Part shown: positions 24,559 to 31,573 of the stretch, in pieces
Layout: every line of letters begins with the position of its first letter
Position numbering within the stretch: the first letter of the stretch is position 1
Virus record (IMG/VR): IMGVR_UViG_3300021089_000387
Coordinates: 1-49,038 of that record
Strand: one strand, 5' to 3'
DNA length: 49,038 nucleotides
From: a virus
Notes under the pieces: model-generated
What the model was told of the DNA's origin: nothing
Databases searched by the model: none
The model's input: the letters and a program-made list of their open reading frames with translations, nothing else
Position numbers and translations under genes: made by a program

Positions 24559-26670
24559 ATGGCAAGTCAGAATATTAATAATTATAATTTTAATCGATAC
24601 GATATCCGTTTAGATAGTAGTAGTTACTTTGACCTTACAATCGCTTCAGATGAAAGAGATTATGATGAGGAGGTAGTATTTTCTAAAAAACTTATTGCGG
24701 AAGACGATGGAGATAGGTTACCCGTGTATATTGATTTATCATCAAATATATCTAACCAAAAAATGAAATTGTTGTGGAATGTTAATTATACCGGAAATAC
24801 TTTAGTGTCTGAAAATTATTATAACCCTAAAAATGTTGATTTATTCTGTGAATCGGCGACTACTTTGTGTGATATAGGTTTGGTTGCAACCGATAACGGG
24901 TTATATGATAAAATGACAGGTGAAACCATAACATTTACAATGGGTATTAATGATTTTGAAAAATGGAACCCACATTACTATGACCGTAGAATGAAATTTC
25001 ATCCAGTAACTTCATATGCCGATTATCCAAACCATAGGTTTTCGGGTAATTCAAAAACAATTTATAATATAGTATCTAAAAATAATTTTGATTCGATAGG
25101 TTACTATAATGAGTTATACGGAGGATTTTATCAAGGTTTTTATAAATTATTTGGTTATGATTACGAAGTTTTTCCTGAAAGAGTAAATAAAGGATGGACT
25201 ATGGAGACTGTGATTAAACCAAGGCAAAGAGAAGAATTTAATATACAACCTTCTGAAGTTTATTTAAATGATGTCTACCCTGAAAATGCGGGTATGTTCT
25301 TTTATTTTGGTACGAGGGCTGAAAATAAATATTACCACCCTGCTTCAGGTAAAGTAGAATCTAAAAGAGGTAATCAAGGTTCAGACGGTTTAGGTTGTTA
25401 TAACTATAATTGCGGGTTTAATGTTGATACCTCAGGTAAAAGTAGTACAGAATGGACATATAAAAGAGTTACCACCGGATTAGATGATTGTATAAGAACA
25501 TGTGCTTGTGCCGACACAGGAGTAACCAATTCAGATTGTTTTAAAGTTTTTCCAACTACAGGTACCACAGTTAAACATAATACGGGACCTTGCGGAGCAT
25601 ATGATACTACAATAGTTAACCCACCGGTGGACCCAGGGGTTGATGCACTTTCAAATGCAATGTCAATAAGATTATCGGGGGACCCTAAAAACCCACACTT
25701 ATGTGTTAAATACATTAAATTAACAGGTGACTGTGTTACAACAGGTAGCTGTGGAACAACAGGATTAACATATTCTTCAGGTTATTGTATTAATGAGATT
25801 TGTTCAGTTAGGGGAATATATGATGATTGTGGGTACGACTCATTAGTTTGTTTAACTGCTAATACTGAAGAAAGATGGGTAATGTTTTCTGCCGTATTTG
25901 AGAGGTATCAAACATTAGAGGACTGTGATTTAATTAATTGGGGAGGTTTAGGTGATATAAGAGATGTGGTTTACCCGTCAGCAATAAATGGTGCCGCGTA
26001 CAATTTAATAATGCCACCACAAACACATATAGGTAGTAAAAAAGAGAAAAAGGAAAGTTTAATTGAATTAAATAGAAAATGGTTACGTAATAAAGACAGA
26101 AGAAGAGGGTTATTAAAATTATATGTTAATGGTTACCTATTTATGGTTATTGAGGATTTTGAAGAAATTATACCTCGTGAATTAAATACTCAAAAAGAAA
26201 AACAACTTGGAGTACCATTTAATGTAAGTTGGGGCGGAGGTACCCAAGGACTTAGAGAGAGTTTAATGTTTAGCGCATGTACCGCCACAGAAGGAAAGTA
26301 TATACAGGACCCAGAATCGATGCCAAACCAAACTTTATCGGGTACTTCATTATCTGGTTTAACCACTGATATCTTACTTGAACCTAATTTTGGGGGAACT
26401 TTTATGGGTGGGATATCTCAGTTTAGGATGTATACCGAACCATTATCAACTCCGCAAGTTCAACATAATTATAGAGAACTAAAAGGTAGATATAATTTAT
26501 ATGACTTTTGGTGTAGTAACTGTTTCCCTTGTTTATTGGGATGTTACTTTGATTTTGATGCGGAAGAGGCAGTATGTGATTTTGATTTTGTAACTGATGA
26601 AATAACTTGTGATTTCGGTTTTGATATATCCGAAACAGATTGTAACCCTAACTTTAACGTAATAACATAA
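24559..26670 (+). CDS. Large virion protein with LamG-like region and Cys-rich end, 703 aa
   Basis: Beta-rich, aromatic-rich sequence without membrane segments. Residues about 500-600 (LKLYVNGYLFMVIEDFEEIIPR; LGVPFNVSWGGGTQGLRE) resemble a LamG/concanavalin-type fold found in phage tail or adhesion proteins. The C-terminus repeats a CDFDF-type unit: CYFDFDAEEA, VCDFDFVTDE, ITCDFGFDIS, TDCNPNF. This suggests a Cys-rich stalk or metal-binding tip. Expression is late by promoter. It shares one base with the next gene. It is probably part of a tail fibre or baseplate adhesion complex. Confidence 0.7.
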   Translation: MASQNINNYNFNRYDIRLDSSSYFDLTIASDERDYDEEVVFSKKLIAEDDGDRLPVYIDLSSNISNQKMKLLWNVNYTGNTLVSENYYNPKNVDLFCESATTLCDIGLVATDNGLYDKMTGETITFTMGINDFEKWNPHYYDRRMKFHPVTSYADYPNHRFSGNSKTIYNIVSKNNFDSIGYYNELYGGFYQGFYKLFGYDYEVFPERVNKGWTMETVIKPRQREEFNIQPSEVYLNDVYPENAGMFFYFGTRAENKYYHPASGKVESKRGNQGSDGLGCYNYNCGFNVDTSGKSSTEWTYKRVTTGLDDCIRTCACADTGVTNSDCFKVFPTTGTTVKHNTGPCGAYDTTIVNPPVDPGVDALSNAMSIRLSGDPKNPHLCVKYIKLTGDCVTTGSCGTTGLTYSSGYCINEICSVRGIYDDCGYDSLVCLTANTEERWVMFSAVFERYQTLEDCDLINWGGLGDIRDVVYPSAINGAAYNLIMPPQTHIGSKKEKKESLIELNRKWLRNKDRRRGLLKLYVNGYLFMVIEDFEEIIPRELNTQKEKQLGVPFNVSWGGGTQGLRESLMFSACTATEGKYIQDPESMPNQTLSGTSLSGLTTDILLEPNFGGTFMGGISQFRMYTEPLSTPQVQHNYRELKGRYNLYDFWCSNCFPCLLGCYFDFDAEEAVCDFDFVTDEITCDFGFDISETDCNPNFNVIT

Positions 26671-28727
26671 TGGAATTTTTTATAAGAAAAAATAGTACGT
26701 TACCTATTATAAAGGTACAAATAGTAAAAGATGGTAGAGTTGACTTTAGAGAGTTTGATAACTTAACTAAAGACTCGACTATCACTTTTAGTATGTGGAA
26801 TGAAGAAACTAATGTTTATTACATTATGAATAAACCTGCCTCAGTTATGGTTAAACCATCAACGATAGACACTGAAGAAGTGGAGTACTATGTTTATTAC
26901 CAATTAACTTCTCACGAAACAAGACATATCGGTGGTTATATAGGTGAATTTAAAATATCAAATAGTCAGGGTGAAATAATTTTACCAAGAAGAAAAAAAT
27001 TATTTATAAATATAACAGATTCAATTAGCAAGCCTGAACTATGTTGTAAACCGTATGGTGGAGGTTCATCTGGAGGAGGCTCATCTGGAGGAGGAATACC
27101 CCCTACACCGTCTAATACACCGATACCCCCTACACCATCACCTTCAAGTATTACCCCTACCCCCACCCCCACAATATCTCAAACACCTAATTATTCGTTA
27201 AGTTGTGAGTTAAATTGTGAATTTACTAACTCAGGTGATACACCTATAGGTTTATTTACATTTAATTCTACAGGTGAAAACCTATCAGAATTTACTTACA
27301 ATTCAGAAACTCTAAAAAATATCTACGATAATAATTACGAGTCCTTTGAAATGGCAATTCCTAATTGGGATGGAACTATGGCGATAATGAGATTAGAAAA
27401 AACTGAGTATTCTAATCCTGAAATAACATTGTCAAGTCAGGGTGAAAATTCTATAATAGAGTCAGTTAGCCCAATACTTAGAACTTATCGAATTAAAGAC
27501 GGTAATAAGAGTATTGGTAGTTTAGGTATTAGTGAAACTACGGTTTATTGTTTATACGAAAAGAATAGTACTACAGTTTTATTAACTGAAACGACAGATA
27601 AACTTTATACTGCGTTTAAATCATTTATCGAAGGTCCTAATTTTAATTGTGGTAGTACTGTAAACCCTAAAGAAAGAGAAATTAATCAATTCAGAGAGTC
27701 GGTAATGTCACAGTCCTTAAGTGGGTCACAATATTATTGTGTCGATATGATATATGATTTACCGTTTAATTCATATAATAGAATACAGCAAAATGGTGGT
27801 AATTCACAACTTTATATTGAATCGATGAATTTATTCCTTAATGCCTTCTATGAACCAAGTTTTAATGGTGATTTCACTTTTAAAGTTAAAGGTATCGTAG
27901 AATGGACTACTCAAACCTCAGAACCATGGAATGTTGCGGGAAATCCTAATGAAGTACAATATCGAGATACTATTGGTACTTATTATAAAAATAACCATAA
28001 TACTTTATTACCGGGTATTGACTATAACTTCATTTATCAGATAAATCGAAGAAGTTTTAATAATACGGGGTTACAAGGGATATCTAATTTCTTAGGAATT
28101 TATTATCCTGATATTGATAATACAATTAATAATGTTGCAGTTGCATATAATGTTAACGTAGACTTACCTTATGTTATGTCGGGAGTTACAGGTAATTTAT
28201 TTGATAATTTTTTACATGCTCATGAAGTGGGTCATGCTGTTCTTGGATTCCACACATGGGACTATGGTACATGGACCATTCCTTTAGGTACATTCGATGG
28301 TACATATATTTCTGATTGCCCAAACTTTCCTTGTAACATACCAAATTCTGATTGTCATACTATTATGTCATATTGTGCTAATTTTGGAATTACTTTTATT
28401 AATCTTGAATTTAGACCTGAAAGAATTGCAGATGGATATAGTTACGCGTCCACGTATGGTCAACATATGATATGTCAAGATACTCCTGAAGAACCATATT
28501 GTGAGTTATCTATTGAGTCCAATATGTCTTCCCCTTCATTTACCTTTACTGTACAGTTTAGAGACTGTGTTGGTGGTCCATGGGAAATTTACGGTACCGG
28601 ATTAACATATAACGACTTTCCATTATATGTTTTAGTTAGTAACTTACCATCAGGTAGTAGTGAGTGTTATGAGTATAAAATAACATCTAATGAGATTAGT
28701 ATGGAATGTTACGGAAGTAATCAATAA
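26670..28727 (+). CDS. Virion protein with N-terminal attachment module and metzincin-like protease, 685 aa
   Basis: Residues 1-125 form a module homologous to the whole protein at 28761-29114 (shared FFIR-x-N-S, FSM-x-N-E, YY-x-YY, GEF-x-I). A Gly-Ser then Thr-Pro linker follows (about 130-170). The rest has a protease signature: H518-E519-V-G-H522-A-V-L-G-F-H528, with three His at the metzincin spacing, and a Met-turn-like CHTIMSYC with Met566. The Gly is one position later than usual. A zinc-dependent protease displayed on the virion could cut host surface proteins. Activity is predicted, not shown. It overlaps the previous gene by one base. Confidence 0.78.
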   Translation: MEFFIRKNSTLPIIKVQIVKDGRVDFREFDNLTKDSTITFSMWNEETNVYYIMNKPASVMVKPSTIDTEEVEYYVYYQLTSHETRHIGGYIGEFKISNSQGEIILPRRKKLFINITDSISKPELCCKPYGGGSSGGGSSGGGIPPTPSNTPIPPTPSPSSITPTPTPTISQTPNYSLSCELNCEFTNSGDTPIGLFTFNSTGENLSEFTYNSETLKNIYDNNYESFEMAIPNWDGTMAIMRLEKTEYSNPEITLSSQGENSIIESVSPILRTYRIKDGNKSIGSLGISETTVYCLYEKNSTTVLLTETTDKLYTAFKSFIEGPNFNCGSTVNPKEREINQFRESVMSQSLSGSQYYCVDMIYDLPFNSYNRIQQNGGNSQLYIESMNLFLNAFYEPSFNGDFTFKVKGIVEWTTQTSEPWNVAGNPNEVQYRDTIGTYYKNNHNTLLPGIDYNFIYQINRRSFNNTGLQGISNFLGIYYPDIDNTINNVAVAYNVNVDLPYVMSGVTGNLFDNFLHAHEVGHAVLGFHTWDYGTWTIPLGTFDGTYISDCPNFPCNIPNSDCHTIMSYCANFGITFINLEFRPERIADGYSYASTYGQHMICQDTPEEPYCELSIESNMSSPSFTFTVQFRDCVGGPWEIYGTGLTYNDFPLYVLVSNLPSGSSECYEYKITSNEISMECYGSNQ

Positions 28728-28746
28728 CCTAATTAAATATAAAAAC

Positions 28747-28754
28747 TATTTATT
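28747..28754 (+). promoter_or_regulatory. Candidate late promoter (TATTTATT)
   Basis: CTATTTATTGATAGT lies 6 nt before the ATG at 28761. It differs by one base from TATTTATA. The leader would be very short. Confidence 0.35.
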
Positions 28755-28760
28755 GATAGT

Positions 28761-29114
28761 ATGGAATTTTTTATAAGACAAAATAGTGAGTTACCAATAT
28801 TGAAAATGCAGGTCGTCAGAGATGGGCGAACAGACGCATATAAAATATTTGATACGGATTTAGATACCGCAACAATTAGATTTTCGATGAAAAATGAATC
28901 GAATGGTATTCCTAAAATTTTAATGGAAAATGCGTATATAACTGAAAAAATACAAAATAACCCCGATGCTCCTTATGAATATTATATTTATTATAAGTGG
29001 CGTAAAAAGGATACAAACACTAAAGGTAGGTTCATTGGTGAGTTCCATATACATAACTCAATGGGTAAGTTAATTGCTCCAATAAGAGAAAATTTGTATA
29101 TTAATATAATTTAA
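28761..29114 (+). CDS. Virion attachment module protein, 117 aa
   Basis: This single-domain protein is a paralogue of the N-terminal 125 residues of the metzincin protein just upstream: MEFFIRQNSELPI against MEFFIRKNSTLPI, and matching FSM, YYIYY and GEF positions. The domain resembles the N-terminal part of upper baseplate proteins (BppU-type), which anchors appendages. It may be a free anchor or the remnant of a larger fibre gene. The DNA at the two starts is also nearly identical. Confidence 0.7.
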   Translation: MEFFIRQNSELPILKMQVVRDGRTDAYKIFDTDLDTATIRFSMKNESNGIPKILMENAYITEKIQNNPDAPYEYYIYYKWRKKDTNTKGRFIGEFHIHNSMGKLIAPIRENLYINII

Positions 29115-29155
29115 AAAGGTAAATAAAAATATAATAAGATTACTAAAAGTGGATA

Positions 29156-29163
29156 TATTTATA
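29156..29163 (+). promoter_or_regulatory. Candidate late promoter (TATTTATA)
   Basis: ATATTTATAATAATATG lies 45 nt before the ATG at 29209. A second copy is closer to the gene. Confidence 0.4.
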
Positions 29164-29193
29164 ATAATATGACAAGAATAATAAAATCAACTA

Positions 29194-29201
29194 TATTTAT
29201 A
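29194..29201 (+). promoter_or_regulatory. Candidate late promoter (TATTTATA)
   Basis: ATATTTATAATTTAAG lies 7 nt before the ATG at 29209, directly in tandem with the copy at 29156-29163. The two copies may be alternative start sites. Confidence 0.45.
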
Positions 29202-29208
29202 ATTTAAG

Positions 29209-30984
29209 ATGGCGAATAGAACAGTAACATTAACAGGATTAACGGTCGGGACAAATATCTCGGTGATTAATATTTATCATACCTCAATAGATGCTGGAAA
29301 TCTAATTGCTACGGTAACTAGACAACAATTAATTGATGGGTATTCATTTGTTGATGTTGATACTCATAACGTATATATATGTGCAAGTGATTCTCCGTGT
29401 GATGTTATTGCAACAGTATCTTTTGTCACCCCAACACCCACTAGTACGCCAACTCAAACACCAACACCAACAGTAACGGCAGGACTTCCTCCCACGTCTA
29501 CCCCAACAAATACGCCAACTAATACTGTAACACCGACAAATACTCCAACTAATACTGTAACACCGACAAATACGCCAACTAATACTGTAACACCGACACC
29601 GACAGTAACAACAGGTCTTCCTCCCACGTCTACTCCAACTAATACCCCAACTAACACATCAACCCCGACACCAACACCAACGAATCCATGTTGTAATACG
29701 TGGTCCTTATATGGAGGTATGGAATGTGAATCTGGTACAACATTTACAGTAGTAGATTGTGAGGGTATAACTACACAAATCATACTCGACCGATACGATT
29801 CAAAAACAATTTGTGCTCTGAGTGTAATAAACAATAGTCCATCATGTGGTGGGTCAGCAAATACAAATGGAAATTGTATATGTGATATAGCTCCAAGCCC
29901 GACACCAACTAATACCTCAACCCCAACACCAACACCGACAACAGGTGGAGGTGGAGATGTCAGCCCAACACCAACTAGTACTTCAACACCAACTCCGACA
30001 CCAACTACAGGTGGGGGTGGAGATGTCAGCCCAACACCAACTAGTACTTCAACACCAACTCCGACACCAACTACAGATGATAAAAATGTGACTCCAACAC
30101 CAACTAATACTACGACTCCGACTCCAACACCAACAACAGGTGGAGGTGGAGATGTCAGCCCGACACCAACTAGTACTTCAACACCAACTCCGACACCAAC
30201 TGAGCCAGCAATACCTTTACAACCGTGTAATAGAGCCCCAAGTATACCTATAGGTACACAAGGTAAGTATCTTGTTGACTTTAGTGTTGGTACTGACACA
30301 GGTGCGGTTGTTATTTATTTCGGGCCTCGTTCAATTCCAGATGGTATTAGAGTACGTCATAACTTAGCAACCTACAATACATTGTTTAGTCCAAATCTTG
30401 CAGTAACAAACCCAGTCAAGTCAACAAGTCCAGGTACCGGAAACTTCACATATGTTGGAACAAGTTCACCAACCGAGGCACCTACAAGTATTACTGCGGG
30501 AGTATCATATGAATTAACCCAATATTATTTAGATGCTAACGAAGCTTGGGTAGTAAACGGTACTGCCAACGCAACATTCCAAAATGGGGATTATGTGGCG
30601 AACACAGGTACTGATGCTGGTGACCCAAGAACATGGAACCTTATGGTGATACCGAAAACAAATACTCTTGCATCTGACCTAAGACTAGAAAGTATTGGAT
30701 TTTATAGTAATACAGTATGGGATATGGATATTTCATGTCCTGCGGCGTTACCTTCATTTATAGGTGCATCAGGAGTAACACAATGTGCGGCGGTTAAAAC
30801 TGAAACGTATTACTTCGCTAAATTTAAAGACGAGACTAATACTACTCCAGCACAAAATAACCCAATATTTACAGACCCTAATGGTGAATTCCCGTTCGAT
30901 AACGGTCGTATAGCTGTTGATGGTAGTACTGATATACTTATTGTAACTAATGGAATGGTTACAAGCATAATACCATGTGACTAA
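29209..30984 (+). CDS. Thr-Pro-repeat virion fibre/adhesion protein, 591 aa
   Basis: Residues 1-70 form a beta-type head. Then comes a Thr/Pro repeat block (about 73-160), a Cys-containing insert (about 162-227, NPCC...CESG...CEG...CICD), a second repeat block (about 228-332), and a C-terminal beta-rich domain (333-591) of adhesin type. The repeats have a mucin-like composition and extended structure, a flexible stalk. The DNA under them is a minisatellite. Such stalks may vary in length by slippage. The C-terminal part (PSIPIGTQGKYLVDFS...) is the likely binding tip. No enzyme motif seen. Confidence 0.75.
   Translation: MANRTVTLTGLTVGTNISVINIYHTSIDAGNLIATVTRQQLIDGYSFVDVDTHNVYICASDSPCDVIATVSFVTPTPTSTPTQTPTPTVTAGLPPTSTPTNTPTNTVTPTNTPTNTVTPTNTPTNTVTPTPTVTTGLPPTSTPTNTPTNTSTPTPTPTNPCCNTWSLYGGMECESGTTFTVVDCEGITTQIILDRYDSKTICALSVINNSPSCGGSANTNGNCICDIAPSPTPTNTSTPTPTPTTGGGGDVSPTPTSTSTPTPTPTTGGGGDVSPTPTSTSTPTPTPTTDDKNVTPTPTNTTTPTPTPTTGGGGDVSPTPTSTSTPTPTPTEPAIPLQPCNRAPSIPIGTQGKYLVDFSVGTDTGAVVIYFGPRSIPDGIRVRHNLATYNTLFSPNLAVTNPVKSTSPGTGNFTYVGTSSPTEAPTSITAGVSYELTQYYLDANEAWVVNGTANATFQNGDYVANTGTDAGDPRTWNLMVIPKTNTLASDLRLESIGFYSNTVWDMDISCPAALPSFIGASGVTQCAAVKTETYYFAKFKDETNTTPAQNNPIFTDPNGEFPFDNGRIAVDGSTDILIVTNGMVTSIIPCD
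29506..29595 (+). repeat. Tandem 30-nt repeat, three copies
   Basis: Unit ACAAATACGCCAACTAATAC... occurs at 29506-29535, 29536-29565 and 29566-29595, differing by one or two bases. It encodes TNTPTNTVTP. Flanking sequence 'CTTCCTCCCACGTCTAC' also recurs at about 29487 and 29618, so a larger unit has been duplicated. Confidence 0.85.
29941..30201 (+). repeat. Tandem 66-nt repeat, four units
   Basis: Units at 29941-30006, 30007-30072, 30073-30135 (63 nt, diverged) and 30136-30201. Three are nearly identical in DNA. Each encodes a Gly4-Asp turn followed by SPTPTSTSTPTPTPT. Frame is kept in every unit. Confidence 0.9.
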
Positions 30985-31015
30985 AATGGTAAAATAAATT
31001 AACTTATTATAATCT

Positions 31016-31471
31016 ATGAGTAATAGTATAAGGAGGCAAAAAAATTTAGTAATCGAAAGATTAAATCGTAGATTATTAGGCGAATCAGAAATGGACTGTC
31101 CAAAAGCCACTCAAGATTTAGAATTAAATACGAAAAATCGAGACTCATCTATAAAGTCAGAACATATAAAATATGGACCATTAAATGTAGATGAACCTGG
31201 TGATTATTGGCAAGACTTATCGAAACATTGGGATACTACTGAAGAGGCAGCTAAAAAATCTTTATGTGGTAATTGTGTTGCATTTGACATATCAAAACGA
31301 ATGGATGAATGTATGCCTGGAGTTACATCAGATGATGATGGTCGTTTAGGTTACTGTTGGATGCACAACTTCAAATGTCACTCAGCTAGAACTTGTTATA
31401 CTTGGGCTAAAGGTGGTCCGATAGATGAAGATTCAGTATCTTACGAATGGCAAGAAAGAAACACAAAATAG
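31016..31471 (+). CDS. Cys-rich conserved phage protein, 151 aa
   Basis: The C-terminal half carries six cysteines in a fixed pattern: C84-G-N-C87-V-A-F, C99-M-P-G, G-Y-C114-W-M-H-N-F-K-C121, and C127-x-x-W. Together with IKYGPLNVDEPGDYWQD this looks like a family of uncharacterised proteins in large marine phages. The arrangement suggests a metal or iron-sulfur site of HiPIP type, but that is inference. The N-terminal 25 residues are basic. A later start at Met26 is possible. It lies between the Thr-Pro protein and the DNA polymerase promoter. Confidence 0.65.
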   Translation: MSNSIRRQKNLVIERLNRRLLGESEMDCPKATQDLELNTKNRDSSIKSEHIKYGPLNVDEPGDYWQDLSKHWDTTEEAAKKSLCGNCVAFDISKRMDECMPGVTSDDDGRLGYCWMHNFKCHSARTCYTWAKGGPIDEDSVSYEWQERNTK

Positions 31472-31472
31472 T

Positions 31473-31501
31473 TTGACAATTCTATAATCATTACCTATAA
31501 T
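31473..31501 (+). promoter_or_regulatory. Consensus sigma70-type promoter before DNA polymerase
   Basis: TTGACA (31473-31478) and TATAAT (31496-31501) are both perfect, with the optimal 17-nt spacer. The -10 runs into TATAATTTG, which also partly fits the Bacteroidota -7 TAnnTTTG. It lies just after the stop of the Cys-rich gene, 72 nt upstream of the polymerase ATG, so it would be read by host polymerase early in infection. Confidence 0.75.
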
Positions 31502-31523
31502 TTGTTTAAGTGTTAAAGAGTAA

Positions 31524-31542
31524 TCACATCAATACGATGTGA
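31524..31542 (+). promoter_or_regulatory. Hairpin in the leader of the DNA polymerase gene
   Basis: TCACATC (31524-31530), loop AATAC, GATGTGA (31536-31542): a perfect 7-bp stem with a 5-nt loop in the polymerase mRNA leader, 31 nt before the ATG. There is no T-tract, so it is not an intrinsic terminator. T4 gp43 represses its own mRNA by binding a leader hairpin. A similar role here is inference, and a DNA operator is an alternative. Confidence 0.45.
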
Positions 31543-31573
31543 GTAAAATGTCTCAAACGAAAAAACAAATAAT

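Noticed and set aside
27001-27008. TATTTATA inside the metzincin gene
   Set aside because: Not upstream of a gene; likely coding (Leu-Phe-Ile). It is kept as a counterexample to the promoter motif.
29454-30299. Minus-strand frame of 281 codons rich in Val-Gly
   Set aside because: It is the antisense of the Thr-Pro repeats of the plus-strand fibre gene (ACC/CCA codons read as GGT/TGG), so its length reflects repeat composition.
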